A DNA stretch of 64,000 nucleotides, taken from NCBI GenBank assembly GCA_964559175.1, contig CAZLGT010000021.1:3147-67146 (forward strand), in the 5' to 3' direction. How positions within the stretch are numbered: position 1 is the stretch's first letter; every line of letters begins with the position of its first letter. The notes beneath the pieces were generated by a model, which saw only the letters and a program-made list of their open reading frames with translations, did not search any database and was not told where the DNA came from. The translations under genes and the position numbers were made by a program. This DNA comes from Mariniphaga sp964559175. GTDB lineage: Bacteria > Bacteroidota > Bacteroidia > Bacteroidales > Prolixibacteraceae. This document shows positions 26,704 to 34,903 of the stretch, in pieces.

Positions 26704-29180
26704 TATTCACCGCCTCCCATATCCATTCCGCCTCCGTCTCCTCCACCATTCCTCCCTTCCGACTTAAAATTATTCAACCGGTAGCTCAGTGTAAGCATAA
26801 CAACCCGCGGTTCGCGTTTCCACTGAAACCAACTGTTAAAATCTTCTCCATAGGATTCGCGTTCAAATTTGGCAGTACCCAGCGGATCGCGCACACTTAA
26901 AGTTGCTGACAACTTTTTGTCGAAAAACTCGTGCCGGTAAGACAGGTTGGAAAAAAACATCGCTTTGGATTCGCCCTGGGCCGAAACCGAAGGTCCGCGA
27001 AAAAAGGCGTTTACCTGCATCCGGGAACTTTCGGAGAAACGAAGTGTAGTGTTCATCCTGCCATTCCAGTTGGTGCTCGAGCGGTCGAACGCATCTTCTC
27101 CCAACGTTCCGCTTATCCGGTACCTGTACATGGATGCGCTTGCATTTACCATCAGCCATTTGGTGAAGCTTACATTTCCGGTAAGCTCCATACCTGTAGC
27201 GTAATCATTATCGAAATTTCCGGTTCGCAGGTAAAAAATATCGTCCTCCAGAGTTTGATACCGGTCGATTTTATTATGGGTTACCCGGTGAAAGGCATCG
27301 AGCGAGATGTATGAACGGCCAAACCGTCTCAATGCTCCCAATTCATACGAGTCGGTGTATTCCGGTTCCAGATCGGGGTTACCGATGCGAATGGTGTAAC
27401 GGTTGTAATAGTTGGGATTCGGGTCGAGATCTCTTCCCGAGGGCCGGTTTATCCGGCGGCTGTAACTGGCCATCAGTTCGTTGTTTTCTTTTATTTTGTA
27501 TGAAGTATGAATGGTGGGAAACAGATCGAAACGGTTCAGTTCGGATGGCGTTGCGGCATTGGTGTTCTGAATCTCACGCAACGTGAGTTCGCCTCTGAGC
27601 CCGGCCATATATTCAAAATTCCCGAAAGCATTGCTGTAGGTGGAATACAATGCATGAATATCGCGCCGGAAATCGGTAACACTTGTAAAATCGTCGTTTA
27701 CAATCCATGAATTGGTTTCCTGGTCGAAAACTTCAAAAGTTAACCCCTCGGTTTCTGCATCGATGCGACTGAGCAATCCGGCTTCAAACCTGCCGGTTTC
27801 ACTGAATGGGTATGTATAATCCAATTTCAGCCTGAACTCCTTTTCCTCTTCGGTTTCCAGCGAAAATACACGTTCCAGATACGTATTGGAGCGTTGAAAC
27901 TGCAAATTGGCCAGGACTTCACTTTCTTCTTCCGTATCAGTCCCTTCTTCACCCGAGTAGTAAGCCATGCCTTCCAGCTTATGCCCTTCGGTGTTAAAGT
28001 TGTGCAGAAAATTGAAATTGATGCTGTAAAAATCGTTTATCCGTTCTGATTCTTCATCGGTAACAGAAAAAATTTCCTGGCTACCCGGTACAGTATAACT
28101 GTTTGTTTCTCCGCTCCCGTAGCGATTATTTACCGATTTCCCTGTTTCTCCGGAGAGTGACAAAGTCGTTTTATCAGAAAGAAACCATTCAACACCCGCT
28201 TTCAGATTATGTCCGCTGCGGTTAAAATTTCGCGAACCATCCATAAACAAATACCGCGTGGTATCATTTGAAAATGTTTCCCTCGACGATGATGAACTGC
28301 CATAATTGGTTTCATCGCGCCAGTCGGCGCCCAGCAAAAAGTTAAATTTTTCGGTGCGGTAATTCAGGGTAAAATCGCCCCGGTATTTATCGCCTGTTCC
28401 GGCCGAAGCATTTACAATACCACTTAACCCGTTCATGGAATTCTTTTTAGTAACCAGGTTAATAATTCCGGCCATGCCGTCGGGTTCGTATTTAGCCGAT
28501 GGATTGGTAATAATTTCAATGCTCTCAAGGGCCGATGAAGGAATTTGTCGCAATGCATCGCTGCCACTGAGAACGCTGGGCCGGCCATCTATTAAAACCG
28601 TAAAATTAGACGATCCCCGCACCGATACATTTCCTTCAATATCAACCTGAACAGAAGGAGTGTTTTCAAGCACATCAACAGCGGTGCCTCCAATGGCACT
28701 AATGACCTGACTAACATTAACCACCTTTTTATCGAGTTTAAACTCAACCTGTGCTTTATCGGCCACAACATCCACGCTGCCCAACTCAACAGCCGACGGT
28801 GCGAGATTGATTCTTCCCAAATCGGGAGCGGGGAAATCTTCGTTTACAACAATATTGTCAATATTCTTTTTGCGAAAGCCAAGAAAATGGGCCTCAACAT
28901 AGTATTCTCCATATCCAAGTCCGGTGATTTCAAAGTATCCGTTATCATTAGTAATCCCACCTGTAACAAGGCTTGAGTCCGACTTGCTGTAAACAGCAAT
29001 ATTGGCAAATTCCATACGTGTGCCGGTCCCCTCGTCCACAACTACTCCGGTAATTCTTGCGTTTTTTGTATCGTCTGAGGTGTTTCCTCCCATGGCAGGC
29101 TGGACAATCATCCAAAAAGCTCCAACCAGGAGGCTTCCAACTAAAATAGAGTATGTTCGTTTCATCTTTTTTGTTTTCAA
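26700..29180 (-). CDS. Outer-membrane TonB-receptor-like barrel protein
   Basis: An 826-residue exported protein with signal peptide (residues ~1-31, ending PAMGGN), then a carboxypeptidase-regulatory-like domain (ITGVVVDEGTGTRMEFANIAVY) at ~42-125. A plug domain follows (GGTAVDVLENTPSVQVDIEGNVSVRG, ~165-255). A long 22-strand-type barrel of the OMP_b-brl_3 group ends it. No SusD partner is nearby, so it is not a polysaccharide locus; ligands of this group are mostly unknown. The C-terminus is a Gly/Asp/Met-rich tail after the last strand, which is unusual for a barrel that normally ends in an aromatic residue. It reads divergently from the secreted-protein gene at 29474. Confidence 0.9.
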   Translation of the reverse strand: MKTKKMKRTYSILVGSLLVGAFWMIVQPAMGGNTSDDTKNARITGVVVDEGTGTRMEFANIAVYSKSDSSLVTGGITNDNGYFEITGLGYGEYYVEAHFLGFRKKNIDNIVVNEDFPAPDLGRINLAPSAVELGSVDVVADKAQVEFKLDKKVVNVSQVISAIGGTAVDVLENTPSVQVDIEGNVSVRGSSNFTVLIDGRPSVLSGSDALRQIPSSALESIEIITNPSAKYEPDGMAGIINLVTKKNSMNGLSGIVNASAGTGDKYRGDFTLNYRTEKFNFLLGADWRDETNYGSSSSSRETFSNDTTRYLFMDGSRNFNRSGHNLKAGVEWFLSDKTTLSLSGETGKSVNNRYGSGETNSYTVPGSQEIFSVTDEESERINDFYSINFNFLHNFNTEGHKLEGMAYYSGEEGTDTEEESEVLANLQFQRSNTYLERVFSLETEEEKEFRLKLDYTYPFSETGRFEAGLLSRIDAETEGLTFEVFDQETNSWIVNDDFTSVTDFRRDIHALYSTYSNAFGNFEYMAGLRGELTLREIQNTNAATPSELNRFDLFPTIHTSYKIKENNELMASYSRRINRPSGRDLDPNPNYYNRYTIRIGNPDLEPEYTDSYELGALRRFGRSYISLDAFHRVTHNKIDRYQTLEDDIFYLRTGNFDNDYATGMELTGNVSFTKWLMVNASASMYRYRISGTLGEDAFDRSSTNWNGRMNTTLRFSESSRMQVNAFFRGPSVSAQGESKAMFFSNLSYRHEFFDKKLSATLSVRDPLGTAKFERESYGEDFNSWFQWKREPRVVMLTLSYRLNNFKSEGRNGGGDGGGMDMGGGEY

Positions 29181-29299
29181 TTATTTGGCTTGTTTCTTTT
29201 TCTTATATTAAGACAAAAAGCTCTTTAATTGGTTTAAATTCGATTTTGTTAACGAGTTGTTAATCACTCTGGCGACATAAAAACTCCTCCAGGGCCCAC

Positions 29300-29322
29300 A
29301 ATAGTCCCAGGCTGGGACTATT
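29300..29322. promoter_or_regulatory. Perfect dyad in divergent intergenic region
   Basis: Arms AATAGTCCCA (29300-29309) and TGGGACTATT (29313-29322) are exact reverse complements around GGC. A third, related half-site, GAGACTACTGCCAGA, lies directly downstream at about 29333-29347. No T-tract follows, so this looks like an operator or activator site rather than a terminator. It lies between the barrel-protein gene and the gene at 29474. Confidence 0.6.
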
Positions 29323-29390
29323 ATCCAGAATTGAGACTACTGCCAGACAAAGCAAAAATTTAAGTCCTCATTTACAGATTTTTACGGTTG

Positions 29391-29406
29391 TGGCACATTG
29401 ATTGAT
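29391..29406 (+). promoter_or_regulatory. Sigma-54-like -24/-12 element
   Basis: TGGCAC (29391-29396) followed at exact spacing by TTGA (29402-29405) resembles TGGCAC-N5-TTGC, with the -12 GC changed to GA. It lies ~70 nt upstream of the ATG at 29474, and the dyad centred near 29311 would sit at about -106, a normal place for an enhancer-binding protein. The -12 mismatch keeps this tentative. Confidence 0.35.
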
Positions 29407-29473
29407 TATGAACGGTTACAGAAACGCTTTGAAGAATTTATAAACCATTTGAGAATTTTTAAAACACAAAATC

Positions 29474-30070
29474 ATGAAGAAGTTAGTATTTATAATCGCA
29501 TCCGTTTTTTTTATTTCCACAGTTGCATCGGCAAATGGTCCTACTAATGAAGGTGAAAACACAGCTTCGCATAATATTGGCATAACCATTCCCGACCTTG
29601 CCATAATTGCAGTTTACGGTCCTTCGGGCCAGGGAACTACCATTTCGCTTACACCTCAAACGGAAAATTTAGAGGCCGGTGAAGCCGTTGATTTTACTAC
29701 TGCCACCGACAATAGTCTGTGGCTAAACTACACATCAATAGCAAGCTCAAAAGGGAACAGCGGAAATATGAGCACCCGAAGAATAAAAGCAGAACTTGAT
29801 GAAAATTTGCCCAATGGGCTGGATTTGATACTCGAAATCAGCCAGGCCAGTTCAGGCAGCGGAGATATTGGAAAGGCCACAACTGGCAAAGTATCGTTAA
29901 ATAAAGGTACAACCTGGGTTATCGACGACATTGGAAGTTGCTATACTGAAACAGGTGACGGCAAAGGGCACCAGTTAACCTACAGTTTGGATATAAAAGA
30001 CAACCAGTACCAAAAATTGGTAGCAGAATCTTTTTCGGTGCAGGTTACCTACACCATTTCAGACAATTAA
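29474..30070 (+). CDS. Secreted protein of unknown family
   Basis: A 198-residue exported protein. The signal peptide FIIASVFFISTVASANG is cleaved after about residue 20. The mature part is rich in Gly, Ser, Thr and beta-strand patterns (HNIGITIPDLAIIAVYG, ending SFSVQVTYTISDN), like the single Ig-like domains of fimbrial or WxL-type surface proteins. I cannot assign a family. There are two Cys-free halves and a single Cys (GSCYT). It is a monocistronic unit with a strong terminator, reading divergently from the barrel protein across an unusual regulatory region. Confidence 0.7.
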   Translation: MKKLVFIIASVFFISTVASANGPTNEGENTASHNIGITIPDLAIIAVYGPSGQGTTISLTPQTENLEAGEAVDFTTATDNSLWLNYTSIASSKGNSGNMSTRRIKAELDENLPNGLDLILEISQASSGSGDIGKATTGKVSLNKGTTWVIDDIGSCYTETGDGKGHQLTYSLDIKDNQYQKLVAESFSVQVTYTISDN

Positions 30071-30093
30071 CAGATTGCAAAAGGTAGATTGAA

Positions 30094-30121
30094 CAGGCAG
30101 GGGCGTCACCTGCCTTTTTTT
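30094..30121 (+). terminator. Rho-independent terminator
   Basis: Stem AGGCAGG/CCTGCCT with a 7-nt loop, followed by seven T. It closes the gene at 29474. Confidence 0.85.
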
Positions 30122-30141
30122 GTTGGGTAAAAGCCGGCAGG

Positions 30142-31020
30142 TTAAAAATTATCTGTAAGCAGGCGTGAAATCTCCAGCAGATTCTCGAACCAGGCCGGAT
30201 TCAGGGGCCACATTTGCACCACTTTGCCATTAATTTCTTCGGCAAACACACGGGCCTGCTCCCGATCGAGATCGCTTTGGATATAGATAACCCGGATGTC
30301 ATGTGCTTTGGCAAAATCAACCAGGGCTGCCATTCGCTGCGGGGTGGGTTCTTTGCCGCCGGGTTCCAGCGAGTACTGAACCAGTCCATACTCGCGTGCA
30401 AAATACGAAAGACTGGGATGAAACAAAATAAACTGCCGCCCCTCAAAATCCTTCAGTTCTGTCCTGATTTCAGCGTCCAGCTCATCGATTCTATTCACAA
30501 ACCGACTCAAATTTTCCTGATATTCTTCTTTCTTTTCGGGATTCAGCAATACAAGTTCTTCTGTAATTCGGGCCGCCATCTGTTTTACCAGGGTGGGCGA
30601 CAACCAGGTATGCGGATTGATGCCGGCAAGTTTGCTTTTTTCACCCGAGGGGAGGGTTTCATCACTAATCAAATCCAGCTCTTCCGAAAGATTCACAACT
30701 TTCATGTTCAGGTTTGCCTGCTCAATTTTCTCCCTCCAGGAATATTCAAACCCGATGTACCCAATGCGAAACCAGATTTTTGAACGGGTAATGTCTTTCA
30801 GTTGCGAAGGGACCAGGGTAAAATCTGCCGGGCTCGACCCCGGGGGAAGCAATACGTTGATTTCAAAATCGTTGCCCGCAATTTCCTCCACAAAGGATTT
30901 TAATGGCAAAATGCTTACTGTTACTACCGGTTTTTCTCCGTTATTGTTCCTGGCTTTCGGGGCACAGCAGGAGAAGAGAAAACCTGTGACCAAAACTAAA
31001 ACAGCATGAGTGATTTTCAT
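30142..31020 (-). CDS. ZnuA/TroA-like metal-binding lipoprotein
   Basis: A 292-residue cluster A-1 solute-binding protein for zinc or manganese uptake. The start at 31020 gives a lipoprotein signal (VLVLVTGFLFSC, Cys18). Family landmarks: VTVSILPLKSFVEEIAGNDFEINVLLPPGSSPADFTLVPSQ, then NPHTWLSP, LFHPSLSYFAREYGL and IYIQSDLDREQARVFAEEI. The first metal-ligand His, usually in P-H-D/T before the PTPSD-like stretch, is replaced here (SPADFT), while the later His ligands are kept. No ABC permease or ATPase is adjacent. It may be a specialised or degenerate binder. Confidence 0.85.
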   Translation of the reverse strand: MKITHAVLVLVTGFLFSCCAPKARNNNGEKPVVTVSILPLKSFVEEIAGNDFEINVLLPPGSSPADFTLVPSQLKDITRSKIWFRIGYIGFEYSWREKIEQANLNMKVVNLSEELDLISDETLPSGEKSKLAGINPHTWLSPTLVKQMAARITEELVLLNPEKKEEYQENLSRFVNRIDELDAEIRTELKDFEGRQFILFHPSLSYFAREYGLVQYSLEPGGKEPTPQRMAALVDFAKAHDIRVIYIQSDLDREQARVFAEEINGKVVQMWPLNPAWFENLLEISRLLTDNF

Positions 31021-31230
31021 ATTATTCAAAGTATTAACCTCTTTTATTGTTTTTATAATTGCCAATGTAACTAAATTTCCTGAATTTATTCCGGCGCGGT
31101 ACAACTTCAATTTTTTGTTTGAAAAAGAAAGGCACAAAACCTTTTGTGTGTTTTTGCAACGGACAGAAGAAGTATTTCAAACAATTGTTGAATTCTGTAA
31201 TATAAATGCACAGGTTCGGGGTTGGATAAA

Positions 31231-31263
31231 AAACAAAAAGGGCGTCTCTTTGCAGAAACGCCC
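31231..31263 (-). terminator. Rho-independent terminator of the lipoprotein gene
   Basis: On the minus strand, GGGCGT and ACGCCC (31258-31263 and 31240-31245) form a stem with a 12-nt loop, followed by TTTTTG and a T-rich run. It lies 24 nt past the stop codon of the gene at 31287. Confidence 0.75.
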
Positions 31264-31286
31264 AAAAAAAATTGTTTAAAATAATT

Positions 31287-32021
31287 TTACTCACCCCACA
31301 CCAATCCGGCTGAGGCTAATGATATAAACTGAACATTGTAATCTGCATTGTTTGCTGCGCTGCCTGATTCATACAAAACAGCCAGAACTTCCAACCGGTA
31401 GTTTTCTCCTATTGTGGCTTTCTGGCCCGAATCAGTCCAGCCCTGATTCGCATTGCCAAAAGCAAATTCTGTTTCATCCCCATCCAGTTTTTGACTCATG
31501 AAAATCAGTTTGTCCGACTCGTCATACAGCCTTACAAAACAGGCATCTGCATCTTCCACTTCCTGCCAGTTGATTTCAAGTTTTGAATCTGCAAATCTTA
31601 TCGAATCTACAACCACCGCATCCAGTTCATCTTCCTCAAGCTTATCGGTAATCACACGCGGTGCTTCATCGGTTTGTGTACTTGTTACGGTAAAAGAATA
31701 ATTCCCTGGTTCGGGGAATGACTGGGCATATTCATCTGTTTCGGCGTAAAGACTAAACACCTGGCTGTTCGATTCATTGCTTTCCAGAGTCCAGGTTTCA
31801 TCTTCCGGTCCTTCAACGGTAACCGATTCCAGCTCTTTGTTTCCAAAAACCCAAAACGAGATACCGTACATTTCAACACTGTCCTGAACCACTTTTTGTA
31901 CATACACATCTGCCAGGGCATCCAGAGCTATGGGCTCAGGATCGTCGATGCACGAGGTAAAAAACAAGGCTCCCATCATAATTACTGCTACACTTTTCAA
32001 AATCTTTTTTTCTGTCTTCAT
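31287..32021 (-). CDS. Exported lipoprotein, fibronectin-like
   Basis: A 244-residue lipoprotein with signal MMGALFFTSC (Cys ~24) followed by acidic residues (IDDPEP), a Bacteroidota surface-export type signature. The mature part is strongly acidic and strand-rich. NYSFTVTSTQTDEAPRVITD and LEINWQEVEDADACFVRLYDES look like two Ig/fibronectin III-type domains. I recognise no specific family. It is monocistronic, with its own terminator downstream. Likely on the outer membrane; function unknown. Confidence 0.72.
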   Translation of the reverse strand: MKTEKKILKSVAVIMMGALFFTSCIDDPEPIALDALADVYVQKVVQDSVEMYGISFWVFGNKELESVTVEGPEDETWTLESNESNSQVFSLYAETDEYAQSFPEPGNYSFTVTSTQTDEAPRVITDKLEEDELDAVVVDSIRFADSKLEINWQEVEDADACFVRLYDESDKLIFMSQKLDGDETEFAFGNANQGWTDSGQKATIGENYRLEVLAVLYESGSAANNADYNVQFISLASAGLVWGE

Positions 32022-32254
32022 GTTTCTTTCTTTTTACACAAATTAATATTTAGTTTCTACAAGTCACTGCAGACGAACACCTTAAATTCCAAACGAAAAA
32101 ATAACCGATGATGTTCATCAGGCAGTTGTTATCTATTGATGCATGATGTTGCAATGGGGTTGCGTAGAAATCAAAAAAAAATGAAGGACTTATTGTCGGT
32201 TGATTGTTCTGTTGGAAAAAATACTATTCAAGCGACCTGTCCGGCAGTCTAGAA

Positions 32255-33715
32255 TCAGCCCATAATCATTCCGATAATTGTTGCGCTCATCAGCGAAGCC
32301 AGCGTACCTGCAATTAACGCGGGCACTCCATATTTTGAAAGTAAAACCCGCCGGCCCGGTGCCAATGCACCAATGCCGCCAATCTGAATTCCTATGGAAG
32401 AAAAGTTGGCAAAACCGCATAAAATATAGGTAGCCATAATAATGGATTTGGGATGCGTAAAAGCTGCCGTGGTTTTCAGTTCGGCCAAACTGATGTAGCC
32501 AATAAATTCAGTAAGTATAAGTTTTTCACCCAGCAGCCTTCCTACAACAATAATGTCTTCGGCTCCCACCCCTATGAGCCACATGAGGGGTGCGAAAGTG
32601 TAGCCCAAAATAAATTGAAGTGAAAGTCCTTCGTACCGTCCGTTCGTTCCTTCTGCAATTATTTCATTTAAAGTAGTCCACTGCCCTATTTTCCCAATAA
32701 TGAAATTGAACATGGCTATAAAAGCAATAAAGGTAAGCAGCATAGCCGCCACATTCACAGCCAGTTTTACGCCTTCGCTGGTTCCGTTAGTAATGGCATC
32801 GAGTACATTGCTGCCAATTTTCTCTTTGCTTACCTCAATTTGTTTGTTGATGGCTTCGGTGGGTGGAACCAGCATTTTTGAAAACACAATGGCAGCAGGA
32901 GCAGCCATTACCGAGGCAGCCAGCAGATGTTTGGCAAATTCCAGCCGCATTTGTGGATCGTTGCCACCCAGCAAAGCAATATAGGCAGCCAGCACACCCC
33001 CGGCCATAGTGGCCATACCACCCGACATCACAAGAAGAATTTCCGATTTGCTCATTTTTTCGAGGTAAGCTTTAATCATCAGTGGCGACTCGGTTTGTCC
33101 CAGAAAAATATTTCCGGCCACCGAAAGTGCTTCAGCTCCTGAAATTTTAAGTGCTTTTGTAAACAGCCACGCCAGACCGTAAACCACTTTCTGAATAATT
33201 CCCCAGTAAAACAACAGACTGGTTAACGCCGAAAAGAAAATGATGGTGGGTAAAACCTGGAAAAGAAAAATAAATCCGTAAGTGTCGGCGTTCATTAAAT
33301 CGCCCAGCAGAAACTCACTACCGGCTTTGGTAAAATCGAGAATTTTTACAAAAATCTGTCCGAAAAGTTCAAATCCGTTTCTTACGAAGGGTACATAAAG
33401 CACCCCAATAGCCAGCAAAACCTGAATGAACAGCCCCGTAGCAACGGTTCGCCAGGGAATATTTTTACGGTTGGTACTCAAAACAAATCCCAGCATCAGC
33501 AGAACAGACATACCAAGCATTCCGCGCAACAAAGTACTCAACGAAAAATTGCTTTCCAGTTCTTTATCAGGCAAAATTACCGAAGTTTCTGAAGAATAAT
33601 CTTCCACCAGAACAGGCCTGTCATCATTTGTATCGGGTTCAGGTTGCTGTGCCATTGCAGGCTGAAAAAAGAAAATGCCGGCACATAAGACCAGCAGGGC
33701 AAGGAATTTATTCAT
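32255..33715 (-). CDS. CNT-type nucleoside transporter (NupC family)
   Basis: A 486-residue concentrative nucleoside transporter. The N-terminal region is longer than in E. coli NupC: a cleavable-looking signal (LLVLCAGIFFFQPAMAQ) and ~60 soluble residues come before the first core helix. The core has the CNT signatures FLGQTESPLMIKAYL, GGMATMAGGVLAAYIALLG, with GVGAEDIIVVGRLLGEKL and SIIMATYILCGFANFSSIGIQIGG. It imports nucleosides with Na+ or H+. The upstream nuclease gene ends 9 nt before its ATG, so the two are probably co-transcribed. Confidence 0.92.
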   Translation of the reverse strand: MNKFLALLVLCAGIFFFQPAMAQQPEPDTNDDRPVLVEDYSSETSVILPDKELESNFSLSTLLRGMLGMSVLLMLGFVLSTNRKNIPWRTVATGLFIQVLLAIGVLYVPFVRNGFELFGQIFVKILDFTKAGSEFLLGDLMNADTYGFIFLFQVLPTIIFFSALTSLLFYWGIIQKVVYGLAWLFTKALKISGAEALSVAGNIFLGQTESPLMIKAYLEKMSKSEILLVMSGGMATMAGGVLAAYIALLGGNDPQMRLEFAKHLLAASVMAAPAAIVFSKMLVPPTEAINKQIEVSKEKIGSNVLDAITNGTSEGVKLAVNVAAMLLTFIAFIAMFNFIIGKIGQWTTLNEIIAEGTNGRYEGLSLQFILGYTFAPLMWLIGVGAEDIIVVGRLLGEKLILTEFIGYISLAELKTTAAFTHPKSIIMATYILCGFANFSSIGIQIGGIGALAPGRRVLLSKYGVPALIAGTLASLMSATIIGMIMG

Positions 33716-33724
33716 CTTTTCCAG

Positions 33725-34318
33725 TTAATTTTTCTTTCGGTTATCAATCTCGTCACGAAGTACTGAAGCCTTTTCATAATCTTCGTTTTGCACGGCATCA
33801 TTGAGCATTTCTTCCAGCTCCTGTAATGTGTAGCGTGAAAATGGATTTGACTCGGAGGAGCCTGGTTTTTTTCCGGCTTTACCTGTATCAGACGGTTTGG
33901 CTTCATCGCCTTCAAGCACAATACCGGCTTTGTTAAGAATGTCTTCTGTCGTGTAAATCGGGCATCTAAAACGAAGCGCTAGGGCTACGGCATCAGAAGT
34001 TCGTGAATCGATCTTTACCTCCTGCCCGTTCATTTCACATAGCAGTTCAGAATAAAATATTCCTTCCTCCAGTTTATGAATAACCACCTCGAGAAGGACA
34101 ATATTAAATGCCCGGGCAATATTTTTAATTAAATCGTGGGTTAAAGGGCGCGGAGGTTTCAACCCCTCCAGCTGAATGGCAATAGCCTGCGCTTCAACCG
34201 GCCCGATAATAATCGGAATTCTTCTGTCTCCGTTCTCTTCCGATAAAACCAAAGCGTAAGCGCCTGACTGCGTTTGGCTTACTGATAGTCCCAGAATATT
34301 CAGTCGTATTTTTTGCAT
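33725..34318 (-). CDS. Bifunctional nuclease (DUF151) with UVR domain
   Basis: A 197-residue protein: residues ~1-130 are the DUF151/BFN domain (VSQTQSGAYALVLSEENGDRRIPIIIG, PRPLTHDLI, SRTSDAVALALRFRCPIY). A C-terminal UVR motif follows (TLQELEEMLNDAVQNEDYEKA). Plant members of the family have RNase and DNase activity; the UVR motif mediates binding to UvrB/UvrC-like or Clp partners. I choose the ATG at 34318 because GGGAGGA directly precedes it; a TTG three codons upstream would place the ribosome site inside the gene. It precedes nupC by 9 nt. Confidence 0.88.
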   Translation of the reverse strand: MQKIRLNILGLSVSQTQSGAYALVLSEENGDRRIPIIIGPVEAQAIAIQLEGLKPPRPLTHDLIKNIARAFNIVLLEVVIHKLEEGIFYSELLCEMNGQEVKIDSRTSDAVALALRFRCPIYTTEDILNKAGIVLEGDEAKPSDTGKAGKKPGSSESNPFSRYTLQELEEMLNDAVQNEDYEKASVLRDEIDNRKKN

Positions 34319-34455
34319 TCCTCCCAAGTCTGGTTTTTATTGTGAAAACAAATATAACAATCATTTTGGGATTAGATCGGAAATTGCGGTTTGTTTTCAT
34401 TTTGTAAATACTGGCTTAAAAATGTGAATGTTTTGGGAAAATAATTCACCCTGCA

Positions 34456-34486
34456 TTTGCCAATGTATTAAAAATAACTACTTTTG
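34456..34486 (+). promoter_or_regulatory. Promoter of rplU-rpmA
   Basis: -33 TTTG (34456-34459), 19-nt spacer and -7 TACTTTTG (34479-34486), matching the Bacteroidota housekeeping promoter at both boxes. Transcription would begin near 34493, leaving an ~80-nt leader that contains a GGAAAC/GTTTCC hairpin. Confidence 0.75.
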
Positions 34487-34574
34487 CAGTCCGAAAAATT
34501 TGAACCGGTCAGGCTCAACAAGAGGAAACAAGAGCGTTTCCCGCCTCCCGGTGTAACATTAAAAAGTTGAAATT

Positions 34575-34886
34575 ATGTACGCGATTGTTGAGATTGCCGG
34601 ACAGCAGTTTAAAGTTGAAAAAGAAAAGAAACTGTATGTTCAATTGCTTGAAGCCGCTGAAGGCGACTCGGTTGACTTTGACAAGGTTTTGCTTGTTGAC
34701 AACGACGGCCAGGTGGCCGTAGGTACCCCCACCGTTAACGGTGCGAAAGTAACAGCCAAAGTGCTGGAACATGTAAAAGGCGACAAAGTGCTGGTATTTA
34801 AAAAGAAACGGAGAAAAGGCTACAAAAAACTAAACGGCCACCGTCAGCAGTTCACGCAGATTCAAATTGAAAACATTGTTGGATAA
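34575..34886 (+). CDS. rplU: 50S ribosomal protein L21
   Basis: A 103-residue large-subunit protein binding 23S rRNA. It begins MYAIVEIAGQQFKVEKEKKLYVQ and has DKVLLVDNDGQVAVGTPTV, GDKVLVFKKKRRKGYKKLNGHRQ and the final FTQIQIENI, all canonical. Length is standard, with no C-terminal extension. First gene of rplU-rpmA; rpmA begins 17 nt downstream. Confidence 0.98.
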   Translation: MYAIVEIAGQQFKVEKEKKLYVQLLEAAEGDSVDFDKVLLVDNDGQVAVGTPTVNGAKVTAKVLEHVKGDKVLVFKKKRRKGYKKLNGHRQQFTQIQIENIVG

Positions 34887-34903
34887 CTAAAAAATAAATT
34901 ACC

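Noticed and set aside
30214..31009. Plus-strand frames opposite the ZnuA-like gene
   Set aside because: Antisense to conserved coding sequence; no signal or domain.
31034..31294. 86-codon minus-strand frame between two lipoprotein genes
   Set aside because: Runs through the terminator of the gene at 31287 and encodes a Phe/Lys-rich peptide of AT-rich spacer.
34500..34560. GGAAAC/GTTTCC hairpin in the rplU leader as an L21 autoregulatory RNA
   Set aside because: Only a six-base stem is seen and I know no matching leader family for Bacteroidota, so I mention it but do not call a riboswitch or leader RNA.
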